This document shows positions 33,220 to 41,782 of a stretch of 64,000 nt of DNA, one piece after another. Each line of letters starts with the position of its first letter. Position 1 is the stretch's first letter. The stretch lies in assembly GCF_004402705.1 (NCBI RefSeq), contig NZ_SOFM01000026.1, positions 1 through 64,000 of the forward strand, in the 5' to 3' direction. Below the pieces are notes generated by a model that was given only the letters and a program-made list of their open reading frames with translations, was not told the DNA's origin and did no database searches. The position numbers and the translations under genes are program-made. This DNA is from Cryobacterium mannosilyticum. GTDB taxonomy: Bacteria > Actinomycetota > Actinomycetes > Actinomycetales > Microbacteriaceae.

Positions 33220-34215
33220 CTCCAGCGCGCGGATGCTCCAGCTCGCCCGATGTGACGCCCCCGGCGCCAGGCGGATCAGGTCGGTCCCGGAATTGAAGGC
33301 ATCCGGCGGGCATGTCATCGGTTCGACGGCCAGTCCCAGACGGTTGAGTCCCGGGGCAGGCAGATCGGCCGTGTGAATCTGCAGCCACCCGCACTCGGGG
33401 CCGAAACTCATCGCCACCCCACGGCCGCACACTTCCCTCAGCTCGACGGTTGCCAGGCCAGTGCCGAGCTCGGCACTGAGGCTTCCCCCGACCAGTCCAT
33501 CGCGGCCGGACCCCTTCCTCGCCGGCTCTCGCACGATCCCGGTGAAGGCATGGTCGATCTTGGTGGCGCCGATCGAGCGGGGCCTGCGAAAGTCGAATGA
33601 TCCGTCGGGACCGTCGGCGACCTCGGCGAGACCAGCGGGCAGCAGCCGATCGGGCGTGACGCGCAGGTAGCTGTCGGCCGGAAGGGTGAGCAGCCAGCTG
33701 TCGAGCGGCGAGTCCCCCGCCCTGAGGTAGGGGTGCGGGCACACTCCATAGGGCGCCGTGCCTCCGCCGACGTTCGTAGCCTCGACGGTCGTCGTGAGCC
33801 CGTCGGGGCCGAGCTCATACCGGGCGACCAGATCCAGGTCGAACGGGTAGCCGGCGCTTGACGGCAGCCGGAGCCCGAGGACGACCTCTGCCGTGGTTCG
33901 TTCGAGTAGCCGCCAGTTCCGGTCGAAGACGAGCCCGTGCAGGGCGCACTCCCGGCCCGGTTCGTTGACCGGCAGCTGCCGGTCGACACCGTCGACCGGG
34001 TAACGACCCGAGGCGATCCGGTTGGGCCAGGGCGCAGCGAGGGCGCCGCGGAAGTTCGGCATCGGCTCGTCGGCGGGGAAGCCGACGATCAGGTCCCGCC
34101 CGTCGTGCTGAAGCAATCGCAGGCCAGCCCCGGTCCCGGTCACCACGGCCCGGTACCCGTGCCACTCGAACTCGTACTGGATGCCGTTCGCCGAGACCCC
34201 GGCCACAAGCGTCAC
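33217..34215 (-). CDS. Aldose 1-epimerase (mutarotase family)
   Basis: A 332-residue enzyme that interconverts the anomers of aldoses. Motifs: PWPNRIASGRY, the active-site CALHGLVFDRNW, GYPFDLDLVARYEL and CPHPYLRAGD. GTG 34215 overlaps the stop of the arabinofuranosidase gene (GTGA), which I prefer over a GTG 27 bases upstream without a ribosome site. Last gene of the arabinoside operon; it would speed use of the released arabinose. Confidence 0.92.
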   Translation of the reverse strand: MTLVAGVSANGIQYEFEWHGYRAVVTGTGAGLRLLQHDGRDLIVGFPADEPMPNFRGALAAPWPNRIASGRYPVDGVDRQLPVNEPGRECALHGLVFDRNWRLLERTTAEVVLGLRLPSSAGYPFDLDLVARYELGPDGLTTTVEATNVGGGTAPYGVCPHPYLRAGDSPLDSWLLTLPADSYLRVTPDRLLPAGLAEVADGPDGSFDFRRPRSIGATKIDHAFTGIVREPARKGSGRDGLVGGSLSAELGTGLATVELREVCGRGVAMSFGPECGWLQIHTADLPAPGLNRLGLAVEPMTCPPDAFNSGTDLIRLAPGASHRASWSIRALE

Positions 34216-35729
34216 TCCGTCCGTAGCGCCAGCGCCGTCCACGACACCGGCGGCAGGGTCAGAGTGACCACGCCTGTGCCGAGCGCGGCGGATGCGTTCA
34301 CTTCCAGCCCTACGCGGTCGCGCGCGTCAAGCGTGTTCGCAGCGTAGACATCCGCGTCGGTCAGCGTCTGGACGTCGACGATCCCGACCGGGCCGAGAGC
34401 GGCGATGTCGATCGTGATCAGGGCGTCCTCGGTCTGCGAACGATTCACCAGGAAGACGGATGTCGCCCCGCTCGTCGCATCGTGCGTCGCCACCGCGTCG
34501 ACCAGCGGCACGGTCCCGTACACGGCGGTGTCGTAGCTGTCCGCCTCGAGCTTCACCTCGAGCGTGACCCCGGTGGCAAGCCGCGAAGTGAGGGCGAACG
34601 GGAAGAACGTGCTCTGCCGCCAGGCCGGGCCGTTCGGCTCGGTCATGATCGGCGCGATCACGTTGACCAACTGCGCCAACGACGCGCTCGTCACCCGGTC
34701 CGCATGCTTGAGCAGCGAAATCAGCAGGCTGCCGAACACCACGGCATCCGCCACCGTGTACGCGTCCTCGAGCAGGCGCGGCGCGACCGGCCAGTTGTCG
34801 ATCCCGGTGATCTTGTCGACACCCTCGAACCTGTCGATGTACCAGACGTTCCACTCGTCGAAGGAGATGTTGATGGTCTTGTCGCTGCCGTTGACGGCCT
34901 TCACATGGTCGGCCGTGGCGACCACCGATTCGATGAACCGGTCCATGTTCACGCCGGAGGCCAGGAACGATCCGAGGTCGCCGTCCTTCTCTTCGTAGTA
35001 GGCGTGGCAGGAAATGTAGTCCACGTCGTCGTAGGTGTGGCCGAGCACGACGCGCTCCCACTCGCCGAAGGTCGGCATCTGTGCGCTCGACGACCCGCAG
35101 ACAACCAGCTCGATCGACGGGTCTAGCTGGCGCATTCCCTTCGCGGTGCGCGAGGCGATCTTGCCGTAATCATCGGCCGAGCGGTGGCCGAGCTGCCACG
35201 GCCCGTCCATCTCGTTGCCCAGGCACCACATCTTGATGCCGAAGGCATCCCGTTTTCCGTTCTTGATCCGCTGCTCAGCGAGGGCGGTGCCATTGCCGAG
35301 GTTGGCGTACTCGAGCAGGTCCAGGGCCTCGGCCACACCCCGGGTGCCGAGGTTGACAGCGAGCATGAGTTCACTGCCGACCTTCTCGAGCCATGACGAG
35401 AACTCGTGCAGGCCGATCTGGTTGGTCTCGGTGGAATGCCAGGCCAGGTCCAGCCGCGTGGGGCGCTCGGCCCGCGGCCCGACGCTGTCCTCCCAGCGGA
35501 AGCCGGAGACGAAATTGCCGCCGGGGTACCGGATCGCAGAGACGCCAAGCTCCTTGACAAGGTCGATGACGTCTTCGCGGAAGCCCTCAGCGTCGGCCGT
35601 GGGGTGTCCTGGCTCGTAGATGCCGTCGTAGACACACCGGCCGAGGTGTTCGACGAACGATCCGAAGAGGCGACGGTTGATGGCTCCGACCTGGAAGTGA
35701 GGGTCGAGGGTCAGGCGAGCGGTAGACAT
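34212..35729 (-). CDS. abfA: GH51 alpha-L-arabinofuranosidase
   Basis: A 505-residue intracellular family 51 enzyme that releases L-arabinose from arabino-oligosaccharides. GSFVEHLGRCVYDGIYEPGHP begins the barrel; the acid/base Glu is in CLGNEMDGPW (E173) and the nucleophile in SFDEWNVWY (E292). A beta-sandwich domain follows. There is no signal peptide. It is downstream of a sugar ABC importer, 70 bp from the second permease gene. Confidence 0.96.
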   Translation of the reverse strand: MSTARLTLDPHFQVGAINRRLFGSFVEHLGRCVYDGIYEPGHPTADAEGFREDVIDLVKELGVSAIRYPGGNFVSGFRWEDSVGPRAERPTRLDLAWHSTETNQIGLHEFSSWLEKVGSELMLAVNLGTRGVAEALDLLEYANLGNGTALAEQRIKNGKRDAFGIKMWCLGNEMDGPWQLGHRSADDYGKIASRTAKGMRQLDPSIELVVCGSSSAQMPTFGEWERVVLGHTYDDVDYISCHAYYEEKDGDLGSFLASGVNMDRFIESVVATADHVKAVNGSDKTINISFDEWNVWYIDRFEGVDKITGIDNWPVAPRLLEDAYTVADAVVFGSLLISLLKHADRVTSASLAQLVNVIAPIMTEPNGPAWRQSTFFPFALTSRLATGVTLEVKLEADSYDTAVYGTVPLVDAVATHDATSGATSVFLVNRSQTEDALITIDIAALGPVGIVDVQTLTDADVYAANTLDARDRVGLEVNASAALGTGVVTLTLPPVSWTALALRTE

Positions 35730-35799
35730 GGGGTTTCTTTCATCGTGCGGGTCAGGTGGAAAAGAATGAGAAACGGATGCCCGGGGCCGGGATCGGCGA

Positions 35800-36738
35800 C
35801 TACTTGAGCGCGCCGAGGGACAGGCCGCCCTGCCAGTACTTCTGCAGGGAGAGGAATGCGATGATGAGCGGCAGCACCGAGACGAAAGCGCCCGTGACGA
35901 TCAGGTTCCAGACCTGCTCGCCGCCGGCCCCGGCGTTCGAGAGCGCCTGCCAGTTGTTCAATCCCACGGTCACAGGCAGCAGGTTCGGGTCGCTGAGCAC
36001 GGCCAGCGGCAGGAAAAAGTTGTTCCAGGTGCCGACCACGGAGAGCAGCAGTACGGTGACGATCGCCGGCCGCAGGAGCGGCAACGCCACCTGGAAGAAG
36101 GTTCGCAACTCACCGGCTCCGTCGACTCGGGCAGCGTCGAGCAGTTCGTCTGGAATCGCGTCCTGGGTGTACACCCGCATCAGGTAGACGCCGAAGGGGC
36201 TCAGGAGCGAGGGCAGGATGACCGCCCAGATCGTGTTGACGAGGCCGATGTTGCTCAGCAGAACGAAGGTCGGGATGACAAGTGCGGTCATAGGCACCAT
36301 CACGGCGCCGAGCAGCAACGAGAAGAACGCGTTGCGGCCCCGAAACCGGTATTTGGCGAACCCGTAGCCGGCCAGCACCGCAAGTATTGTTGCGCCGACG
36401 CCGCCGGTGATCGCGTAGAAGAACGAGTTTCCCAGCCAACGCCAGTAGATCCCGCCCTGGTGTTCGAACAGCCCGGCAATGTTGCTGAACAGGTTGAAGT
36501 CCTTGTCGAACCAGAGCGGGCCGCCGGTGCCGCTGAACAGCCCCGACGTGTCCTTGGTCGCGGCGACGGCCAACCACCACAGTGGGGTGATGAAGTAGAT
36601 CACCAGCACGAGCAGCAGCACGTGCGACCCGATCCGTCGGCCGCCGTCGCGGCCCGAGTTGCGCGGTCGCACGATCACGGTGGGGCCGATGCCGGCCGGA
36701 TCCGACGGGGCATCCGGCCGGGGCGTGAGAATGGCCAT
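35800..36738 (-). CDS. Carbohydrate ABC permease, MalG type
   Basis: A 312-residue inner-membrane protein with six helices after a Pro-rich N-terminal tail. The EAA-type loop for ATPase docking is DELLDAARVDGAGELRTFFQVALPLLRPA. It ends with LSLQKYWQGGLSLGALK. ATG 36738 shares one base with the stop of the MalF-type gene (TAATG). No ATPase gene lies in this operon, so a shared one (MsiK-like) elsewhere is expected. Confidence 0.92.
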   Translation of the reverse strand: MAILTPRPDAPSDPAGIGPTVIVRPRNSGRDGGRRIGSHVLLLVLVIYFITPLWWLAVAATKDTSGLFSGTGGPLWFDKDFNLFSNIAGLFEHQGGIYWRWLGNSFFYAITGGVGATILAVLAGYGFAKYRFRGRNAFFSLLLGAVMVPMTALVIPTFVLLSNIGLVNTIWAVILPSLLSPFGVYLMRVYTQDAIPDELLDAARVDGAGELRTFFQVALPLLRPAIVTVLLLSVVGTWNNFFLPLAVLSDPNLLPVTVGLNNWQALSNAGAGGEQVWNLIVTGAFVSVLPLIIAFLSLQKYWQGGLSLGALK

Positions 36739-37694
36739 TATTTGAGTCCGCTCTGCTTGCGGGTGACGAAGAGGAAGAGGTAGGAGCCGATGAAGACCAC
36801 GATTCCGAGCGAGAACGAGATCGCCGAGGCGTAGTTGAACTGGCTGTAGGAGAACGCGAGCGAATAGGCGTACATGTTCGGGGTGTACGAGACCGGAATG
36901 GCACCCTGGGCGACGGCGCGCAGCACCTGCGGTTCGGTGAAGAACTGCAGAGTGCCGATCAGGGAGAAGATCAGCACCATGACCATCGACGAGGAGATCA
37001 TGGGTACCTTGACCCGGAGGGCGATCTGGCGACCGTTCGCGCCGTCCAGGCGCGCGGCCTCATAGATTGCCGGGTCGATGCCGCGGAGGGCGGCGTAGAT
37101 GATGATCATGTAGTACCCGGCCCACTGCCAGGTCACGATGTTGACCAGGCTCGCGAAAATGCTCCCTTTCGCCAGGAAGTCGGGCGCTGCCAGCCCGATG
37201 AGGCCGAAGATGTCGGTTGCGGGACCGAACCGGGGGCTGTACAGGAATCCCCACATCAGCGCGCCGATCACGACGGGGATGGCGTAGGGCACGAAGATCA
37301 TCAGCCGGGAGAACTTCGACAGCGCGGTGGAAAGATTGTCGAGGACGAGCGCGGCAACGAGCGCGACGATCATCTGGGCGGGGATCATAATCAGAGCGAA
37401 CTGACCGACCCGGCCGAGGCCACCCAGGAAGATCGGGTCGCTGAACGCTTTGACGTAGTTCGCCAGCCCGGTGAACGTCGTGCCCGTGGCGAGGGTGTTC
37501 GTCTGCAGGCTCATCCAGAACGCGTAGGCGAGCGGCGCGACGAGAAAAGTGAGGAAGACGACCCCGAACGGGGCCACGAAGAGCCAGCCCCACCTCTGGC
37601 GCTTGCGGTCCATCCGGTCGATGCCGGTTCGTCGCGGCGCGCGTCTCGGAGGCGACAATGCCTTCTTCGCGTTTGCCGCGGTCGTGAGTGCCAT
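36738..37694 (-). CDS. Carbohydrate ABC permease, MalF type
   Basis: A 318-residue permease with six helices. WGWLFVAPFGVVFLTFLVAPLAYAFWMSL is the first helix of the group; the EAA-type loop reads PAIYEAARLDGANGRQIALRVKVPMI. It pairs with the downstream MalG-type gene. About 100 bp with a hairpin separate it from the binding-protein gene upstream. Confidence 0.92.
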   Translation of the reverse strand: MALTTAANAKKALSPPRRAPRRTGIDRMDRKRQRWGWLFVAPFGVVFLTFLVAPLAYAFWMSLQTNTLATGTTFTGLANYVKAFSDPIFLGGLGRVGQFALIMIPAQMIVALVAALVLDNLSTALSKFSRLMIFVPYAIPVVIGALMWGFLYSPRFGPATDIFGLIGLAAPDFLAKGSIFASLVNIVTWQWAGYYMIIIYAALRGIDPAIYEAARLDGANGRQIALRVKVPMISSSMVMVLIFSLIGTLQFFTEPQVLRAVAQGAIPVSYTPNMYAYSLAFSYSQFNYASAISFSLGIVVFIGSYLFLFVTRKQSGLK

Positions 37695-37735
37695 GTTCGT
37701 GTCCTTTGCTGGGCTGCCGGGGCAGAGCGTGAGGT

Positions 37736-37769
37736 GCTGCCGACCGGTGGTGGTCGACCGACCGGCAGC
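37736..37769 (-). terminator. Intercistronic hairpin after the binding-protein gene
   Basis: GCTGCCGACCGGT (37736-37748) pairs with ACCGACCGGCAGC (37757-37769) with two mismatches. It occupies the same place in this operon as the hairpin at 28577 in the xylose operon, between binding protein and membrane subunits. Confidence 0.6.
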
Positions 37770-37794
37770 GGGGACGGCTGGATCGCCGGATGAC

Positions 37795-39135
37795 CTACTT
37801 GGCGACGGTGAAGCCCTGTTCCGTCGCGTACTTGACGAGGCTGGCCTGGAGGTCGTCGAGGGCCTTCGAACCGTCCTGCTCGCCCTGCACCATCGAGTAG
37901 AGCTCTTCGGTCAGCTGGTCGTACGCGTAGTTCTGGAACGGACTGAAGGTGGCGCCTGTGTAGCCGGCAGCCGCATTCAGGAAGACTTCCTTATTGATCT
38001 GCTGCCCGCCGAAGAAGGGGTACTCGAGGTTGGTGAAGTAGTCCGAATCGAGCATGGGCGTGTAGGAGGGAAACAGGGCTCCCTTTTCCACGCCGATCTT
38101 CCAGGCTTCGTCGGTGCCGAAGATTCCGATGGCGACCTCGGCCGCGAGCTTCTTGTCCGTGGCCTGGCTGGTCACTGCGAAGGTCGAGCCACCCCAGTTG
38201 ACCTGGACCGGGTTGGCGGCGTCCCACTGTGGCAGCGGAGCGACGCGCCAGACGGCATCCGCGTCAGCGTCTGACAGGCCCTGCAGGTAGCCGGGGCCCC
38301 AGGCAGCGGCGAGGTAGACGGCATAGGTGCCGTCGACGAGGCTCGTGTTGTAATCGGCGGTGAAGGCGTCGTCGGTGGTGACGAGGCCCTTCTGCACGAG
38401 GCCGTTCCAGTAGTTCAGCACGTCTTTCGACCCCTGGTCGTTGACGGCGATGCCGACGTCGGTCGGGCTGGTCGAGTCATAAACGAACGGGACGGATCCG
38501 GCCTGGGCGAAGAGGGCCTGGTTGAATGCACGGCCGTTGGTCGGGAAGTTGACCAGGACCCCATCGGAGCCGGCCGTCTTCAAGGTCTGCGCGGCAGTCT
38601 CGAACTCGGCCCAGGTGGTGGGCACGGGAATCGAGTACTTGTCGAAGAGGTCCTTCCGATACAGCATGCCCATCGGGCCGCCGTCGACCGGGATGGCGTA
38701 CACGGAATCGCCACTGGAGGCATCCTTCCAGGACCCATCTGTGTAGTTGGCCTTCACGTCATTGGCGCCGAACTCGGTGAGGTCGACGAGCGCCTTGCGA
38801 ATGGTGAAGCTGGAGAGCACCTCAGACTCCAGCATGACGACGTCGGGCGCACCTGATTTCGACTCGATCGCGGTGGAGAACTTGGTGTACTCGTCGTTGC
38901 CCTGGCCGGCGTTCGTCCAACAGACCTGCACGTCCTCGTGGGTCTTGTTGAACAGGTCGACGACCTCTTCGAAGGCGGGATACCAGGCCCAGACGGTGAC
39001 CTGCGGTGCGGTCTTGTTGACGATCTTGTTCGTGCAGGACGCTTCCGTCTTGGCCGCGGTGCCGGCGGAGCATCCGGTGAGGGCGGCCGCGGCGACGGCA
39101 ATGACGCCGATCGTGGCCAGGAGCTTGGTCTTCAT
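37795..39135 (-). CDS. Extracellular sugar-binding lipoprotein (family 1)
   Basis: A 446-residue lipoprotein of the MalE/SBP_bac_1 type. Signal peptide MKTKLLATIGVIAVAAAALTGC has its lipobox LTGC at residues 19-22. The mature domain shows VTVWAWYPAFEEVVDLFNKTH and PDVVMLESEV, typical of oligosaccharide binders. ATG 39135 was chosen at the signal peptide. First gene of the operon with two permeases, abfA and the epimerase, so arabinosides are the probable ligand. Confidence 0.93.
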   Translation of the reverse strand: MKTKLLATIGVIAVAAAALTGCSAGTAAKTEASCTNKIVNKTAPQVTVWAWYPAFEEVVDLFNKTHEDVQVCWTNAGQGNDEYTKFSTAIESKSGAPDVVMLESEVLSSFTIRKALVDLTEFGANDVKANYTDGSWKDASSGDSVYAIPVDGGPMGMLYRKDLFDKYSIPVPTTWAEFETAAQTLKTAGSDGVLVNFPTNGRAFNQALFAQAGSVPFVYDSTSPTDVGIAVNDQGSKDVLNYWNGLVQKGLVTTDDAFTADYNTSLVDGTYAVYLAAAWGPGYLQGLSDADADAVWRVAPLPQWDAANPVQVNWGGSTFAVTSQATDKKLAAEVAIGIFGTDEAWKIGVEKGALFPSYTPMLDSDYFTNLEYPFFGGQQINKEVFLNAAAGYTGATFSPFQNYAYDQLTEELYSMVQGEQDGSKALDDLQASLVKYATEQGFTVAK

Positions 39136-39265
39136 GTCGTGTAGTTTCCTCTCACGGTGCGTGAACACCGTTGTTCAATGCTGTGGTCAGTGCCGGGGCG
39201 ACTGAGTCATGCGGGAGATGGTGCGTGGGACGAACCAACGCGAGAGGCGAGTCATCGTCGACGCG

Positions 39266-39294
39266 TTTACAACGTTGTAGGTAAACGTTGTAAA
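39266..39294 (-). promoter_or_regulatory. Promoter of the arabinoside operon with two LacI-type operators
   Basis: On the minus strand TTTACA (39294-39289), 17 bp, TGTAAA (39271-39266). The perfect palindrome TACAACGTTGTA (39268-39279) covers the -10 box and the related GTAAACGTTGTA (39281-39292) covers the -35 region. The central CG is typical of LacI-family operators. The lacI gene is adjacent. Confidence 0.7.
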
Positions 39295-39368
39295 TTCATC
39301 ATGCGAGCCTGGCGACCCGCTGTCAAGTGAAATCGAAAGATTCGGCCGAACGAATCCCTGCGTGAGGA

Positions 39369-40388
39369 TCAGGCGGCGGCGTGGGCCGTGGACTCGCGTT
39401 CGACGATCCGGAAGTCGGCCAGGATCTCCCGTGGCGGCAGCGCCAGGTCGGTCGACGCGATGCGCTCCAGAAGCACCCGCACGGCCGTCTCGGCGATCTC
39501 CTCCCGACCCGGGTCGATCGTGGTCAGGGTCGGCAGACTGTACTGTGCCTCATCCAGGTCGTCGAAGCCGATGGCCGCGACATCCTTCGGGATACGCAAT
39601 CCGGCCTCCTGCAGCACCCGCATGGCACCCAGGGTGAGGGTGTCGTTGAGCCCGAAAACCGCGTCGAAGTCCACTCCGGAGGCAAGCAACGCGCGCATCG
39701 CGTCGGCGCCGTTGGAGCGGTGCCACAGGGTCGTGTAACCGATCAAGGCAGGGTCGAACGGGATCCCCGCGGCCTCGAGCGCCTCGCGGTAACCGCGTAG
39801 GCGCAGGCCGGCCGACCCGATGACCTCGCCTTCATGGGCGCCGACGACGGCGATCCGACGCCGTCCGAGTGCGATCAGGTGCTCCGTGGCGGCCCGGGCG
39901 GCATCGACGTTTCGCATGGTGACATGATCGGTCGGCCCGCCGAAGATCCGCTCGCCGAGGAGTACAAGCGGATAGCCCACCCGCAGGTATTCGGAATCGT
40001 CGCTGTCCATGCCCAGCGCGCTGAAGATCAGCCCGTCCGTGAGTTGGCGACGCGGGCTCGTGAGCAGCTCGACCTCGCGGGCGCGGTCGCCGCCGGTTTG
40101 TTCGATCAGCACAGTGACACCGTGGCGTTCCGCAGAGCGGATCACAGCATCCGCCAGTTCTGCGAAGTAGCTCAGCGACAGCTCGGGAACGGCAAGTCCG
40201 ATCACCCCGGTGCGCCCGGAGCGCAGGCTGCGGGCCGAGAGATTGGGCCGGTAGTCAAGCTCTGCGATCGCGTCGAGCACCCGCTGCTTGGTCGTCGGGC
40301 GGATGTGCGGGTAGTCGTTGATCACGTTGGAGACGGTCTTGATCGACACCCCGGCGATCCGGGCGACGTCGTGAAGCGTTGCCGCCAT
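39369..40388 (-). CDS. LacI-family transcriptional regulator
   Basis: A 339-residue repressor. The N-terminal HTH MAATLHDVARIAGVSIKTVSNVIND (residues 1-25) is followed by the hinge LSARSLRSGRTGVIGL and a sugar-binding domain with AIGFDDLDEAQYSLPTLTTIDP. ATG 40388 is preferred to the ATG 15 bases upstream because GGGGA lies five bases before it. It is upstream of the arabinoside operon; TACAACGTTGTA sites before both indicate control of the operon and itself. Confidence 0.93.
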   Translation of the reverse strand: MAATLHDVARIAGVSIKTVSNVINDYPHIRPTTKQRVLDAIAELDYRPNLSARSLRSGRTGVIGLAVPELSLSYFAELADAVIRSAERHGVTVLIEQTGGDRAREVELLTSPRRQLTDGLIFSALGMDSDDSEYLRVGYPLVLLGERIFGGPTDHVTMRNVDAARAATEHLIALGRRRIAVVGAHEGEVIGSAGLRLRGYREALEAAGIPFDPALIGYTTLWHRSNGADAMRALLASGVDFDAVFGLNDTLTLGAMRVLQEAGLRIPKDVAAIGFDDLDEAQYSLPTLTTIDPGREEIAETAVRVLLERIASTDLALPPREILADFRIVERESTAHAAA

Positions 40389-40440
40389 GAAGTCCCCGTT
40401 CATTCACTGACGGATGGTCGGCATCCGTTCTCTTCGCATG

Positions 40441-41721
40441 TTACAACGTTGTACCGAATTCATCGGGCCGGTACGAAGCGGCGAGGCGCGCGCCGGCCCG
40501 CTCGAGCCACGCGGCCGCGTCGCGGGTCGCGCTTTCCCGGCCGCGGGCGAGGTCGGTGAGGGACACCGCGATCGTGAAACCGGTGGTGGGCGCCTCAATC
40601 AGCCCGGCCACGAGCATGGCCTGCGCCCCGGCGTCGGCGGCGAGCGCGGCCAGGTAGCCCGGCACCTTCCCCGCCGCCGATTGGGAGTCGAACCGGCCTT
40701 CTCCGGTCACGACGACGGATGCCCCCCGCACCGCCGCCGGAACCCCCAGCGCCCCCGCCACGGCATCGGCCCCCGGGGCGAGAGTCGCCCCCCAGGCCAG
40801 CAGCCCGAAGCCCGTTCCGCCCGCGGCCCCTGCGCCAGGGATCTCCGCGGCCGCCGCACCCGGAGCGGCCGCCGCACCCGTACCCACGGCCGCCGCACTC
40901 GCACCCACACCAGCACCCGCATCGGCGGCCCCAACCTCGGCCCCGGCCCGCGCGTCCCCGACGGCGGCCGCCCACCGGGCCAGCCCGGCCTCCAGACCCG
41001 CCACCTGCTCCGGGCTCGCGCCCTTCTGCGGGCCGAACACGGCGGCCGCACCCCGCTCGCCGAGCAGCGGACTGGTCACATCAGTGAGCACGAGCGCCCC
41101 TCCCGGCGGCAGCGGGCGCAGGCCGGACAGCTCCACGGCGGCCAGCCGGGCGAGGCCGTGGCCGCCCGGCGGCACCGGTCGGCCCGCCGAGTCGAGGAGC
41201 ACGGCGCCGAGCGCCCGGAGCATGCCCGAGCCGCCGTCGGTCGAGCCGCTGCCGCCGATGGCGAGCAGCAGCCGGGTGACTCCCTGGTCCAGGGCGGCGG
41301 CAATGGCCTGGCCGAAGCCCAGCGTGTGCGCGTCGAGCGGCCGCAGCCGGTCGAGCAGGGTGATCCCGCTCGTCGCCGCCAGCTCGACAACGCCGGTGCC
41401 GTCCGGCAGCAGCAGCCAGTGCGTGTCGACCGGCCGGCCGTCCGGTCCCGACACGGTCACCGGCATCCGGGTCGCGCCCGGCAGAGCGAGTTCGAACGCG
41501 TCGAGGGTTCCCTCGCCGCCGTCGGCCATCGGCAGCAGCCGCAGCCGGTCCTGCGGGCGGACGGATGCCCAGCCCGCCGCGATCCGGCGCGCGGCGTCGC
41601 TCGCCCCGATCGTGCCCTTGAACGAATCCGGCGCGATCACAACCACCCGGCCGCCGGCACGGGCAGCGGTCCGGGAAGGGGGATTCGACACTGGTGACCT
41701 CCGATGGTGCTGCGTGGCCAT
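40441..41721 (-). CDS. Glycerate kinase with an Ala/Gly-rich insertion
   Basis: A 426-residue GckA/GlxK-type glycerate kinase that phosphorylates D-glycerate. Motifs: VVIAPDSFKGTIGASDAARRIAAG, LPMADGGEGTLDAF, AIGGSGSTDGGSGMLRALGA and VTGEGRFDSQSAAGKVP. Between FGPQKGAS and PGAGAAGGTGFGL, about 43 residues (roughly 256-298) are nearly all Ala, Gly and Val, where relatives have a short loop; this explains the length above the usual ~380. AGGAG precedes ATG 41721. The TAA stop overlaps an operator of lacI. Confidence 0.92.
   Translation of the reverse strand: MATQHHRRSPVSNPPSRTAARAGGRVVVIAPDSFKGTIGASDAARRIAAGWASVRPQDRLRLLPMADGGEGTLDAFELALPGATRMPVTVSGPDGRPVDTHWLLLPDGTGVVELAATSGITLLDRLRPLDAHTLGFGQAIAAALDQGVTRLLLAIGGSGSTDGGSGMLRALGAVLLDSAGRPVPPGGHGLARLAAVELSGLRPLPPGGALVLTDVTSPLLGERGAAAVFGPQKGASPEQVAGLEAGLARWAAAVGDARAGAEVGAADAGAGVGASAAAVGTGAAAAPGAAAAEIPGAGAAGGTGFGLLAWGATLAPGADAVAGALGVPAAVRGASVVVTGEGRFDSQSAAGKVPGYLAALAADAGAQAMLVAGLIEAPTTGFTIAVSLTDLARGRESATRDAAAWLERAGARLAASYRPDEFGTTL
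40442..40453 (-). promoter_or_regulatory. LacI-type operator upstream of lacI
   Basis: TACAACGTTGTA, identical to the operator at 39268-39279. It is 54 bp upstream of the lacI start and overlaps the glycerate kinase stop. TAACAT next to it (40443-40438, minus) may be the -10 box. Confidence 0.65.
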
Positions 41722-41770
41722 TCTGCTCCTGATGCGCCGGAACGCCCGGCCCCGGCGCGATCAACACGGC

Positions 41771-41776
41771 TAGGGT
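41771..41776 (+). promoter_or_regulatory. -10 box of a leaderless promoter
   Basis: TAGGGT followed by six bases and the GTG start of the Eis-like gene. Confidence 0.5.
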
Positions 41777-41782
41777 GAGGCC

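Noticed and set aside
30182..41721. Pentose region as a recently acquired island
   Set aside because: Base and codon usage look the same as in the neighbours, and there is no integrase, tRNA edge or insertion sequence.
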